The translations under genes and the position numbers were made by a program. Shown here one piece after another: positions 8,909-17,672 of a stretch of DNA of 64,000 bases. The notes under the pieces are model-generated. The model saw nothing but the letters and a program-made list of their open reading frames with translations. It ran no database searches and was not told the DNA's origin. Source of the DNA: JAJNBA01 sp963842295 (GTDB lineage Bacteria; Actinomycetota; UBA4738; HRBIN12); the NCBI GenBank assembly GCA_963842295.1, contig CAWJFY010000007.1, positions 124,001-188,000 on the forward strand, written 5' to 3'. The stretch's first letter is position 1. Every line of letters begins with the position of its first letter.

Positions 8909-10779
8909 CAGTCCTCCGCCTCCCCGAGCGCCGGCCCCCCGCACGGGGTCCGGTAGATCCTGCTCATGATGTTGCGAACGATCGGCGCCGCGGTCTCCGC
9001 GCCGAAGCCTCCTTGCTCTACGGTGGCCACGACGACGTACTCGGGTTCCTCCGAGGGCACGATGCCCGCGAACCACGACGTGTCCTGGAATGGCGGTCGC
9101 TCGGCGGTCCCGGTCTTCCCGGAGACATCGAGGAGGCACTGAGCGAAGACGGCTGACGCCGTGCCTCCCGACGTGACGCCCCGAAGCGCCTCACGCATGT
9201 ACTCGAGCTCCGCCTCCGAATACGGGAGGTCGCGACATCTGCCTCCGATCCGCTTGATCGTGTCACCCTGGTCGTCCTCGATCCTGGCGACGAGGTGCGG
9301 CCGACAGAGCTTGCCGCTCGCGATGGCCGAGTACGCCTGTGCCACCTGCAGCGGCGTCGCCTTCATCTCTCCCGAGCCGATCGCGAGCAAGATGTCGATG
9401 CCGGGGATCCAGCCGTCCGGATAGCGGGCGCGGTGCTCGGCGACGTACTTGCGGTCCGGCACGGTGCCGGCGGCCTCCGCCGGCAGATCGACGTCGCTTG
9501 GCCGCCCGAAGCCCCATTGTTTCATGCGCCGCTGGAGCTCCTGATCGTTCGTTCGGGCGTCCCGGAAGTAGAAGTCGCTCCCCCACTTGTTGTACTGCGT
9601 GTCGCACGAGACCTTGATGCCCTGGGCGATCGAGAGTGAGCCGGCGCCGACCCCGTCCCAGTTGTGGAAGATCGTGCCCGACTCGTCGCCTGGATGGACG
9701 TACTCGGCGGGACAGTCGTAGTAGCCCCCGAGGGTCGCGATCCCCTCCTTCACGGCAGCGAGCGCCACGAAGGGTTTGAACGTCGAGCCTGGCCCGTACG
9801 TGATCTGTGTTGCCCGGTTGAGCATGGGGGCGGTCTCGCTCTCGAACAGCTGGAAGCGCTGCGCCTCGGTGAGCCCTCGCACGAACCATGAGGGCTCGAA
9901 CGTCGGCCACGACGCCATGGCGACGATGCCCCCCGTCTTCGGATCGATCACGACCGCGGCGCCTGCGTTCGCGACGAGGTTGCGCCCGCTGCTCTCGTCG
10001 TAGACGGTCCGCGCCCGCTCGATCCCGTTGGCGAGCTCCTCCTCGACGATCTGCTGGACGTCGAGGTCCAGCGACAGCCGGAGGTCGTGACCCGGCTCCG
10101 CCGGCTTGGGATCGAACTCGCGGAGGACCTCTCCGTCCGAGTTGACGAGGAACCGCTCCTCCCCCGGCTCGCCCCGGAGCCACCTCTCGTAGGTGGCCTC
10201 GAGCCCGGCCTTGCCGACGAGATCGGTGGGGCCGTAGCCGGCGAAGCGACGGGCGTTGATCTCTTCGGCGCTGATCTGCCTGACCCACCCCACCAGGTGG
10301 GCCGCGAGAGCCCGGTGCGGGTAGCTCCGGACGTTCTGCTCGACGACCTCGACTCCCTTGAACTTCTCTGGTTCCTCACGCACCTTGAAGTACACCTCTT
10401 CGGGGACGAACTCCGCGACGGGGACGGGCTGGTAGCTGAAGTACTCCCGGGTGTCGAGCTGCTCGCCGAGATCCTGCGCGGAGACCCCCAGGATCTCCGA
10501 GAGATGGGCGAGCGTGGCCTCCGCCTCGTCCCCCATGTCGTCGCGGTTGATCCGGACCTCGAGGCTGATCCGGTTGCGCACGAGGCGCCGCCCGTTGCGG
10601 TCCACGATGTCGCCGCGCAGGGCGTCGGTCGTCACCGTCCGGAGCGCGTTGTCGCGCGCGTCGCGCTCGTGCTGAGGGCCCGCCAGCACCTGCAGGAACC
10701 ACAGCCGCGTCGAGAGCGCCAGGAACATGAACACCACTACGAACGCGAGGATCTTGAGCCGTGACCCCGCCCGCTCCAT
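8908..10779 (-). CDS. mrdA: Penicillin-binding protein 2 (peptidoglycan transpeptidase)
   Basis: PBP2 is the class B transpeptidase of the elongation complex (623 residues). It has an N-terminal membrane anchor at about residues 9-28, a dimerisation/pedestal domain, and a C-terminal transpeptidase domain with the catalytic SxxK at S332-K335 (GPGSTFKPF), SCD in the SxN position (VSCDTQYNK) and the KTG motif in SGKTGTAE. The start abuts the mreD stop and the stop overlaps the rodA start, so the genes are translated as a coupled unit. Confidence 0.95.
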   Translation of the reverse strand: MERAGSRLKILAFVVVFMFLALSTRLWFLQVLAGPQHERDARDNALRTVTTDALRGDIVDRNGRRLVRNRISLEVRINRDDMGDEAEATLAHLSEILGVSAQDLGEQLDTREYFSYQPVPVAEFVPEEVYFKVREEPEKFKGVEVVEQNVRSYPHRALAAHLVGWVRQISAEEINARRFAGYGPTDLVGKAGLEATYERWLRGEPGEERFLVNSDGEVLREFDPKPAEPGHDLRLSLDLDVQQIVEEELANGIERARTVYDESSGRNLVANAGAAVVIDPKTGGIVAMASWPTFEPSWFVRGLTEAQRFQLFESETAPMLNRATQITYGPGSTFKPFVALAAVKEGIATLGGYYDCPAEYVHPGDESGTIFHNWDGVGAGSLSIAQGIKVSCDTQYNKWGSDFYFRDARTNDQELQRRMKQWGFGRPSDVDLPAEAAGTVPDRKYVAEHRARYPDGWIPGIDILLAIGSGEMKATPLQVAQAYSAIASGKLCRPHLVARIEDDQGDTIKRIGGRCRDLPYSEAELEYMREALRGVTSGGTASAVFAQCLLDVSGKTGTAERPPFQDTSWFAGIVPSEEPEYVVVATVEQGGFGAETAAPIVRNIMSRIYRTPCGGPALGEAED

Positions 10780-11286
10780 CTAGAAACGCACCACCCTTCC
10801 GGCCTGCGTGGCCGCCGCCGCACGGCGCAAGACCGGGAAGAAGATCGGCGTGAGGACCGCACCATAGACGGCCGTGAGGAGGACCACCTTCGCGACGTAG
10901 CCGAACGCGCTTTCCTCCTCACCGAGGAGGAAGGCCACCGCCTGGTGGAAGGCGACCCCGCCCGCCGTGCCGAGGGCGACCAGGATCGCGGGCAACAGCG
11001 GTGAGGGCGAGGTGATGTATTGCCGGGCCAGCCCAACGGTATAGCCGAGCATCGTGAGCGTGAGCGCCGTGATCCCCTTCGGCATGTTGAGCATGAAGTC
11101 CTGCGCGAGACCACCCACGAAGCCGACGACCGCGCCCTCCGCCGGGCCTTGGAGCACCGCGAAGATCACCGTGACCAGATAGAGGAGCTCCGGCTTCACG
11201 CCCAGCAGGGTGATCTCCGGGAACACGGTCGTCTGCAGCAGCAACGCGGTCACGATCACGGCGACGAGAACGACGACCCTCCTCAC
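10780..11286 (-). CDS. mreD: Rod shape-determining membrane protein MreD
   Basis: This 168-residue integral membrane protein has five or so hydrophobic segments and no large soluble domain, as expected for MreD. The GTG at 11286 overlaps the mreC stop codon (GTGA), which favours it over any upstream start. It contains ELLYLVTVIFAVLQGPAEGAVVGFVGGLAQDF, the best conserved stretch of the family, quoted here only by its features: an acidic-glycine-rich loop between two helices around residues 30-60. Its stop is directly followed by the mrdA ATG. Confidence 0.9.
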   Translation of the reverse strand: MRRVVVLVAVIVTALLLQTTVFPEITLLGVKPELLYLVTVIFAVLQGPAEGAVVGFVGGLAQDFMLNMPKGITALTLTMLGYTVGLARQYITSPSPLLPAILVALGTAGGVAFHQAVAFLLGEEESAFGYVAKVVLLTAVYGAVLTPIFFPVLRRAAAATQAGRVVRF

Positions 11287-12158
11287 GGGGCCGCTCCCCG
11301 TCCGGCTCGATCCCGAGCGATCACGAGCACGAATTGCAGCGTGGAGAAGTCGACCGCCGGGCGGATCGTGACGAAGGACTCGACGGAATCGGGCTCGCTG
11401 AACGCTCGGGAGACCGTGCCGATGAGGATGCCGGCGGGGTAGAGCCCGGGCTGATCGTTCACCTCGTAGCCCACGGTGAAGACGGACTCGGTCTCGGTCT
11501 CGCTGACCTCGATCCCTGCTCTCAGGTGACGCATCCGCAGGTCTTCCTCCCCGTTGCCCATGACGAGGCCGGCTTCCTGCGATGTGGACAGCCGCCCCGC
11601 AACGGCGAAGTCCGGGTCGACCATGAGCTGGATCACGGAGGAGATCGGTGTGACGCGGATCACCCGGCCCACGAGGCGCGGTCCGTCCGACGCTCCCGTC
11701 ACCACCGGCATGTCCACCTGGACCCCGTCCGCCGAGCCGCGATCGATCGTGATGTCCCACTCGAAGTTCGAGACGCCGCTCCCGATCACCCTCGCCGCGA
11801 TCGTGTGCGACGTGATCGTCTGCAAACCAAGGAGCTGTTCGAGGGTCTCGATGCGGCGGGTGAGCTCCTGGTTCACCTGCTGCACGGTCCCCAGGTCGTC
11901 CACCTGACGTCGGAGCTCACGGTTCCGACGGCTGAGCGAGGGAAGGTCCGCGAGGCTGCTGAAGAAGTTGCTGACCGGCTGCACGACGTTGGAGACCGCC
12001 CGCTGCATGGGAGCGATGGCGCTGCTGGTCACCCGCCCGGCCGCTGCGAGCGGGCCCTGATCGCCCGCTCGGAAGTCGACGGTGATGATCGCCAACGATG
12101 CCGCCACGAGGGTGACGACGAGGAGCCGGGCGGAGCGGGTGCGTTGCCGGATAGCCAC
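11283..12158 (-). CDS. mreC: Cell shape-determining protein MreC
   Basis: MreC is a periplasmic-side scaffold that links MreB/MreD to the wall synthases. The 291-residue protein has an N-terminal membrane anchor (about residues 11-28), a coiled-coil (about 75-105; RNRELRRQVDDL...NQELTRRIETLEQLL) and a C-terminal double beta-barrel domain, including DRGSADGVQVDMPVV and GLVMGNGEEDLRM. It follows mreB by 9 bp and its stop overlaps the mreD start. Confidence 0.94.
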   Translation of the reverse strand: MAIRQRTRSARLLVVTLVAASLAIITVDFRAGDQGPLAAAGRVTSSAIAPMQRAVSNVVQPVSNFFSSLADLPSLSRRNRELRRQVDDLGTVQQVNQELTRRIETLEQLLGLQTITSHTIAARVIGSGVSNFEWDITIDRGSADGVQVDMPVVTGASDGPRLVGRVIRVTPISSVIQLMVDPDFAVAGRLSTSQEAGLVMGNGEEDLRMRHLRAGIEVSETETESVFTVGYEVNDQPGLYPAGILIGTVSRAFSEPDSVESFVTIRPAVDFSTLQFVLVIARDRAGRGAAP

Positions 12159-12167
12159 GACGGCGGG

Positions 12168-13253
12168 CTACCGCCGATTGGTCGACGTCACCAGGACCCG
12201 CTGCAGGACCTCGAACTCCTCGAGGCACTTGCCCGATCCGAGCACGACCGCCTGGAGCGGCGTGTCGGCGAGATGGACGGGCATCCCTGTCTCATGGCGG
12301 AGGCGCTTGTCCAGGCCTCGCAGCAAGGCTCCACCGCCCGTCAGCACCATCCCGCGATCCATGATGTCGGCCGCGAGCTCGGGCGGGGTTCGATCCAAGG
12401 TGGTCTTGATGGCATCGATGATCGCGTTCACCGGCTCCTCGATCGCCCGGCGGATCTCCTCGGCGGCGATCGTGATGGTCTTGGGCAGGCCGGACACGAG
12501 GTCCCGGCCCTTGATCTCGGCGACGAGCTCCTCGGGCATCGGGTAGACCGACGCGATCGCGAGCTTGATCGCTTCCGAGGTCCGCTCGCCGAGCAGGAGC
12601 GAGTACTCCTTCTTGACGTGTTGGATGATCGCCTCGTCGAGCTCATCACCGCCGATGCGGATCGACGTGGACGTGACGATGCCACCGAGCGAGATGACGG
12701 CGACCTCGGTCGTGCCGCCCCCGATGTCGACGACCATGTTCCCCGTCGGCTCGTGGATCGGGAGGCCTGCGCCGATCGCCGCTGCCATCGGTTCCTCGAT
12801 GATGTAGGCGCGACGCGCCCCGGCGGCGATGGTCGCCTCCTCGACGGCACGCTGCTCGACACCGGTGATGCCGGAGGGCACGCAGACGACCACGCGTGGC
12901 TTGGCGAGGAGTCGGCGCTTGTGCACCCGCTGGATGAAGTACCGGAGCATCTTCTCCGTCACGTCGAAATCGGCGATGACACCATCCTTCAACGGCCGAA
13001 CAGCCTGGATGTGCGAAGGGGTCCGGCCGATCATCCGCTTGGCCTCGGCTCCCACGGCAAGGATAGCGCCAGTAAGGGTGTTGATCGCAACGACGGACGG
13101 CTCGTTCAGGACGACTCCGCGTCCACGCACGTACACGAGCGTGTTCGCCGTCCCGAGGTCGACAGCCATGTCGCGACCAAGGAACCCCAATACCCCCTCC
13201 GTCCCTTGGGGTCGGGACGTGGGGGAAGAAGATCTCTGAACCCTCTCGGCCAT
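12168..13253 (-). CDS. mreB: Rod shape-determining protein MreB (bacterial actin)
   Basis: MreB is an actin-like ATPase that organises lateral wall synthesis. The ATG at 13253 gives 361 residues with a 28-residue polar tail before the canonical phosphate-1 motif DLGTANTLVYV. Other signatures are PSGIT, phosphate-2 DIGGGTTEVAVIS, and the adenosine motif LTGGGALLRGLD. The reading frame stays open far upstream, but that part lies antisense to fabD and lacks MreB similarity. No clear ribosome site precedes 13253, so the true start could be slightly different. It heads the mre operon and is divergent from fabD. Confidence 0.95.
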   Translation of the reverse strand: MAERVQRSSSPTSRPQGTEGVLGFLGRDMAVDLGTANTLVYVRGRGVVLNEPSVVAINTLTGAILAVGAEAKRMIGRTPSHIQAVRPLKDGVIADFDVTEKMLRYFIQRVHKRRLLAKPRVVVCVPSGITGVEQRAVEEATIAAGARRAYIIEEPMAAAIGAGLPIHEPTGNMVVDIGGGTTEVAVISLGGIVTSTSIRIGGDELDEAIIQHVKKEYSLLLGERTSEAIKLAIASVYPMPEELVAEIKGRDLVSGLPKTITIAAEEIRRAIEEPVNAIIDAIKTTLDRTPPELAADIMDRGMVLTGGGALLRGLDKRLRHETGMPVHLADTPLQAVVLGSGKCLEEFEVLQRVLVTSTNRR

Positions 13254-13328
13254 GGGCTCGGGGGAGATTGAACAGTGTTCGGTCGCCCGTGGCAACCTGA
13301 GGGCATGCCAGAGGAGAGGGAAGCGGAG

Positions 13329-14291
13329 ATGAGTGCGACAGGAACGCGATATGCGGCCCTCTTCCCGGGACAGGGTTCGCAGTACGAAGGGATGGCCGAT
13401 CCCTGGACGAAGCACCCTGCCGGGAAAGGCGTCCTGGACGAAGCATCGGACTCGATGGGCCGAGACGTGGTCGCCGGATGTCATGACGAGACCTCGCTCG
13501 CGACCACCGAGTTCGTGCAGCCGGCCTTGCTCGTGTGCGACGTCGCCTCCTTCCGGGTCATGGAGGCCGAGGGCATCTCGTTCGTCGGCGTCGCGGGACA
13601 TTCGCTCGGTGAGTTCGCCGCCTTGGTGGCGGCCGGCGTCGTGCCGCTCGGCGATGCGCTCGACCTGGTGGTCGTGCGTGGCGCCGCGATGCAGCGTGCC
13701 TCCGAGCAACGGCCGGGCACGATGTCGGCGCTCCTCGGCCAGGGCTCCGAGGACGCAGCCACCATCTGCGATGAGGCGCGCGACGGCGACGTCCTCGTCG
13801 TCGCGAACGAGAACTCGCCCGCGCAGGCGGTGATCTCCGGTTCGGTTCCTGCGGTCGAGCGGGCCGAAACGCTCGCGAAGGAACGCAGGGTTCGCGCGAT
13901 CCGACTGAACGTCGCCGGCGCGTTCCATTCGCCGCTGATGGAGCCGGCGCGTCCCGCGATCGACGAGCGGCTCGATGCGATCGCGTTCTCGGCGCCGCGG
14001 CTCCCGATCGCGGAGAACGTCGCGGGCACGCTGGTATCCGACCCGGTGGCGCTTCGGTCCCTCCTGAGACGCCACGTCGTCTCGCCGGTTCGGTGGGAGT
14101 CGTCCGTGCGAGCGCTCTCCGACGCGGGCGCGACATCCTTCCTCGAGGCCGGACCCGGAGACGTGCTGACCAAGCTGATGAAGCGGATCGTGCCAGACGC
14201 GGCGGCGCGCGCGGTGGGCTCCCCGGAGGACGCGCGCGCCGCGGCATCGGCATCGCCCGGCCTTCCTGACAACGGCGATGGCCGGGCCTGA
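13329..14291 (+). CDS. fabD: Malonyl-CoA:ACP transacylase
   Basis: FabD loads malonate onto acyl carrier protein for fatty-acid synthesis. The ATG at 13329 is chosen because GAGGGAAGCGGAG lies directly before it; two upstream in-frame ATGs (13275, 13305) add a non-conserved tail. The 320-residue protein has GQGSQYEG near the N-terminus, the nucleophile elbow GHSLGE (S92), and a later GAFHSPLM with the catalytic histidine. It is the first gene of the fab cluster and is divergent from mreB across 75 bp. Confidence 0.95.
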   Translation: MSATGTRYAALFPGQGSQYEGMADPWTKHPAGKGVLDEASDSMGRDVVAGCHDETSLATTEFVQPALLVCDVASFRVMEAEGISFVGVAGHSLGEFAALVAAGVVPLGDALDLVVVRGAAMQRASEQRPGTMSALLGQGSEDAATICDEARDGDVLVVANENSPAQAVISGSVPAVERAETLAKERRVRAIRLNVAGAFHSPLMEPARPAIDERLDAIAFSAPRLPIAENVAGTLVSDPVALRSLLRRHVVSPVRWESSVRALSDAGATSFLEAGPGDVLTKLMKRIVPDAAARAVGSPEDARAAASASPGLPDNGDGRA

Positions 14292-14333
14292 CAGCCGCGA
14301 CGCCCAGGGCCTGACAGCGGCTATGCTCCGGCC

Positions 14334-15335
14334 GTGACCAGGAGCGCCACCATCACCGGCGTCGGGTCCTCCCTCCCCGCTCGGCTCGTCCCGAACACAT
14401 GGTTCGAGGACAAGATCGAGACGAGCGACGAATGGATCCGTGAACGAACGGGCATCGAAGCCCGTCATTTCGTGGAGGACGGCGTCGACACCTCGGACCT
14501 GGTGGTCGAGGCGGCGCGATCTGCCATGGAGACCGCCGCGATCACCCCGGACCGGCTCGACATGATCGTCGTCGCCACCGTCACCGGCGACACGCCGTTC
14601 CCGGCGACCGCGGTGTGGGCGCAGGAGAAACTGGGGGTCCGGTGTCCCGCCTTCGACGTGAACGCCGCCTGCGCCGGCTTCAGCTACGGCCTCGCGAGCG
14701 CCACCGCCTTCGTGCAAGCGGGGATGGCGGACACGATCCTCATGGTGGGCGCCGAGATCTTCAGCCGGATCCTCGACTTCTCGGACCGGACCACCTCGAT
14801 CTTGTTCGGCGACGGGGCGGGAGCCGTGATCGTGCAGGCATCCGACAGGCCCGGGATCGAAGGCACCGTGCTCGGCGCGGACGGGACCGCGGCCGACATC
14901 CTGATGATGCCGGCCGGAGGGACTCGGGAGCCGGCGTCACACGAGACGGTCTCGGCGCGGGACCACGCGATCCGGATGCCGAAGGGTCGTGAGGTGTTCA
15001 AGCGAGCGGTGACCGAGATGGCCGCCGCCTGCAGGGAGCTCCTCGAGAAATCCGAGCACACTCCGGCCGACGTCGACGTCCTGATCCCTCACCAGGCGAA
15101 CGCCCGCATCATGATCGCGGTCGCCGAACGTCTGGGGATCCCCGCCGATCGCTCCGTGCTTGATGTGGCTGAGGTGGGCAACACCAGTGCCGCGTCGATC
15201 CCGATCGCGCTCGCCCGCGCGTGGAACGCGGGTCGGATCAAGGAGGGGGATCTCGTCCTGTTCACCTCGTTCGGCGCCGGCCTGACCTGGGGGGCCACGT
15301 TGATCCGCTGGACGATGCAGGAGCCGCCGACGTGA
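14334..15335 (+). CDS. fabH: 3-oxoacyl-ACP synthase III (KAS III)
   Basis: FabH condenses an acyl-CoA starter with malonyl-ACP to start each fatty acid. The 333-residue protein has the catalytic cysteine C113 in NAACAGFSYGL, the histidine in HQANARI (about 257) and the asparagine in GNTSAASIP (about 287), giving the Cys-His-Asn triad. The GTG start at 14334 has a poor ribosome site. A TATGCT at 14321-14326 only 7 bases upstream could be a -10 box, which would make a nearly leaderless transcript. Its stop overlaps the fabG start. Confidence 0.96.
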   Translation: MTRSATITGVGSSLPARLVPNTWFEDKIETSDEWIRERTGIEARHFVEDGVDTSDLVVEAARSAMETAAITPDRLDMIVVATVTGDTPFPATAVWAQEKLGVRCPAFDVNAACAGFSYGLASATAFVQAGMADTILMVGAEIFSRILDFSDRTTSILFGDGAGAVIVQASDRPGIEGTVLGADGTAADILMMPAGGTREPASHETVSARDHAIRMPKGREVFKRAVTEMAAACRELLEKSEHTPADVDVLIPHQANARIMIAVAERLGIPADRSVLDVAEVGNTSAASIPIALARAWNAGRIKEGDLVLFTSFGAGLTWGATLIRWTMQEPPT

Positions 15336-16069
15336 CCTCCAAGGTCGTCGTGGTCTCCGGCGGGTCGCGCGGGATCGGGCGTGCATGCGCCGAGGCACTC
15401 GCCCTCGCCGGCTGGACGGTGGTCGTGGGCTATCGAACCCGCGAGGCCGACGCGAAGGAGACGGTCGAGGCATTGGGAGCCGCCGGCACGTTCGGGATGG
15501 CCGTGTACCTGGACGTCACCGACGAGTCCAGCGTCCAGGAAGCCTTCCGTCGCGTGTCCGATGAGGCCGGTCCCGTCACCGGCCTCGTGAACAACGCCGG
15601 CTACTCGCGGGATGGGCTCCTCCTGAAGTACTCGATGGAGGAGTACGAGCGGACGATGACCACCAATCTCCGCGGTTCGTTCCTCTGCTCGCGAGCGGCG
15701 CTCCGCAGCATGCTCCGCGAGAAGTGGGGCCGGATCGTGAACATGTCGAGCGCGGTCGCCATCCACGGCAACGCCGGACAGACGGTGTACGCGGCGACCA
15801 AGGCCGGCCTGCTCGGTCTCACGAAGTCGCTCGCGCGCGAGGTCGCGGCCAAGGGCATCACGGTGAACGCGCTCTGTCCGGGCCTGCTGGAAACCGAGAT
15901 GACGTCGCACCTCACCGATGAAGCACGTGCCTTCTACATCGACCAGACACCCCTTCGCCGCCCGGCCACGTTGCAGGAGGTGGCGGCGGTCGTGCGGTTC
16001 TTGATGTCGGATGAGGCGTCCTACGTGAACGGCACCGTGATCCCGGTGGATGGGGGTCTGACCGCGTAG
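15332..16069 (+). CDS. fabG: 3-oxoacyl-ACP reductase
   Basis: FabG is the NADPH-dependent reductase of 3-ketoacyl-ACP. The GTG at 15332 overlaps the fabH stop (GTGA), giving 245 residues. It carries the short-chain dehydrogenase signatures: the nucleotide-binding GGSRGIGRA, NNAG, the active-site serine in MSSAVAIHG, Y-x3-K in YAATKAG, and the C-terminal SYVNGTVIPVDGG typical of FabG. Position between fabH and acpP supports the fatty-acid role over a general dehydrogenase. Confidence 0.94.
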   Translation: MTSKVVVVSGGSRGIGRACAEALALAGWTVVVGYRTREADAKETVEALGAAGTFGMAVYLDVTDESSVQEAFRRVSDEAGPVTGLVNNAGYSRDGLLLKYSMEEYERTMTTNLRGSFLCSRAALRSMLREKWGRIVNMSSAVAIHGNAGQTVYAATKAGLLGLTKSLAREVAAKGITVNALCPGLLETEMTSHLTDEARAFYIDQTPLRRPATLQEVAAVVRFLMSDEASYVNGTVIPVDGGLTA

Positions 16070-16084
16070 TCGTCAGTAGGGTAT

Positions 16085-16103
16085 CCGTCGATAGGCTCGA
16101 CGG
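16085..16103 (+). promoter_or_regulatory. Inverted repeat in the fabG-acpP gap
   Basis: A perfect 7-bp inverted repeat (CCGTCGA, 5-base loop, TCGACGG) sits in the 56-bp gap between fabG and acpP, 22 bases before the acpP start. It could be an RNA hairpin that sets relative expression of the highly expressed acpP, or a small protein-binding site. No T-tract follows, so it is not a typical terminator. Confidence 0.35.
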
Positions 16104-16125
16104 ACGAGAGTAAGGAGAAAGAGGC

Positions 16126-16374
16126 ATGGATCGTTCGGAGATCGAGACCAGGGTGAAGAAGGTGCTTGCCGAGCAGCTGGCCGTTGACGAGCAGCAGGTC
16201 GTCCCGGACGCTCGCTTCGCCGAGGACCTCAACGCCGACTCGCTCGACCTCGTGGAGGCAGTGCTGGCGCTCGAGGAAGAGTGGAGCATCGAGATCCCCG
16301 AAGACGAGATGGAATCCGTGAAGACGGTCGGTCAGGCCGTCGATCTCGTCGCGACGAAGCTCGGCGTGTCGTAA
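16126..16374 (+). CDS. acpP: Acyl carrier protein
   Basis: This 82-residue acidic carrier holds growing acyl chains on a phosphopantetheine arm. The attachment site is S39 in LNADSLDLVE. The helices and the EIPEDEMESVKTVGQAVDL segment match housekeeping ACPs. A strong AAGGAGAAAGAGG ribosome site precedes the ATG. It lies between fabG and fabF in the canonical order. Confidence 0.97.
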   Translation: MDRSEIETRVKKVLAEQLAVDEQQVVPDARFAEDLNADSLDLVEAVLALEEEWSIEIPEDEMESVKTVGQAVDLVATKLGVS

Positions 16375-16383
16375 GGCCACCCG

Positions 16384-17655
16384 ATGGCTGCAAGTCGACA
16401 AGGCGAGCGGCAGGAGCGGCCGGAACGCAGGAACGTCGTGATCACCGGCATCGGGCCGGTCACGCCGGTGGGCACCGGAGTCGAGGAGTTCTGGGCGGGG
16501 CTGATCGGCGGCCGCAACGGCGTCCGGGAGATCGCTCGGTTCCCCACGGACGATCTGCCCGTGAAGGTTGCCGGCGACGTCCACGACTTCGATCCGTCGA
16601 TCTGGCTCGACCCGAAGGAGATCCGCCGAACCGACCGGTTCTCCCACTACGCGATCGCGGCAGGGAAGATCGCCTGGGAGGACGCCGGGGCCCCGGAGGT
16701 GCCGTCCGAGCGAGGCGGGATCGTGTTCGGGACCGGCATCGGTGGCATCGAGACACTCCTCGTTCAGCACAGCGTGCTGCTCGAGAAGGGTCCAGGCCGG
16801 GTGTCGCCCTTCATGGTCCCGGCGCTGATGGCGAACGCGGCGGCGGGACACCTGGCCATGAAGTTCGGATTCACGGGACCGAACTACTGCACCGTGTCGG
16901 CCTGCGCCTCCTCGAACCACGCGATCGGTGAAGGGATGCGCCTGATCCGCGACGGGTACCTGGACGTATGCATCTCCGGTGGGTCGGAGTCGGCGACGCT
17001 GCCACTCACCGTGGCGGCATTCGCGCAGATGACCGCGTTGACGAAGAACCCCGACCCCGAGAGCGCCTCGCGTCCGTTCGACGCGAACCGCAACGGGTTC
17101 GTCCTGTCGGAGGGCGCGGCAGCCCTGATCCTCGAGTCGGAGGAGCATGCCAAGGCCCGCGGCGCACGCATCTACTGCGAGGTCGCCGGCTACGGCATGT
17201 CGGACGACGCGCATCACATCACCGCGCCGGACCCGAAAGGCTCCGGCGCGGCGCTCGCGATGCGCTGGGCCCTCGCCGACGCCGGCGAGGAGCCCGCCGC
17301 GGTCTCCTACGTGAACGCGCACGGGACCTCCACCCCTCTGAACGACGCGAGCGAGACGGTGGCGATCAAGTCCGTGCTCGGCGACGAGATCGCGCACCGC
17401 GTGGCGATCTCGTCGACGAAGTCGATGACCGGCCACATGCTCGGTGCGGCAGGGGCGGTCGAGGGGGCCGTGTGCGCGCTCGCGATCGATCGTGGCGTCG
17501 TGCCGCCGACGATCCATTACGAAACCCCCGACCCGGACTGCGATCTCGACTACGTGCCCAACGAGGCGCGCCGGATGGACGTCACGCTTGCCCTGTCGAA
17601 CTCCTTCGGGTTCGGTGGGCAGAACGCCTGCGTAGCCTTCCGCAGGGTGGCCTGA
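16384..17655 (+). CDS. fabF: 3-oxoacyl-ACP synthase II (KAS II)
   Basis: FabF is the chain-elongating condensing enzyme (423 residues). The Cys-His-His triad is visible: cysteine in TVSACASSNHAIG, histidine in NAHGTSTPLND and histidine in KSMTGHMLGAAG. The C-terminus ends with NSFGFGGQNACVAF, a conserved family stretch. The first 15 residues are a polar extension before the usual start of the fold (RNVVITGIGPVTPVG). It closes the fab cluster, 9 bp after acpP. Confidence 0.95.
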   Translation: MAASRQGERQERPERRNVVITGIGPVTPVGTGVEEFWAGLIGGRNGVREIARFPTDDLPVKVAGDVHDFDPSIWLDPKEIRRTDRFSHYAIAAGKIAWEDAGAPEVPSERGGIVFGTGIGGIETLLVQHSVLLEKGPGRVSPFMVPALMANAAAGHLAMKFGFTGPNYCTVSACASSNHAIGEGMRLIRDGYLDVCISGGSESATLPLTVAAFAQMTALTKNPDPESASRPFDANRNGFVLSEGAAALILESEEHAKARGARIYCEVAGYGMSDDAHHITAPDPKGSGAALAMRWALADAGEEPAAVSYVNAHGTSTPLNDASETVAIKSVLGDEIAHRVAISSTKSMTGHMLGAAGAVEGAVCALAIDRGVVPPTIHYETPDPDCDLDYVPNEARRMDVTLALSNSFGFGGQNACVAFRRVA

Positions 17656-17672
17656 GGTTCTCCACCCGCCGC

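Noticed and set aside
13254..14717. Upstream extension of the mreB frame to 849 codons
   Set aside because: The extra part lies antisense to fabD and has no similarity to MreB, which begins its fold shortly after the ATG at 13253.
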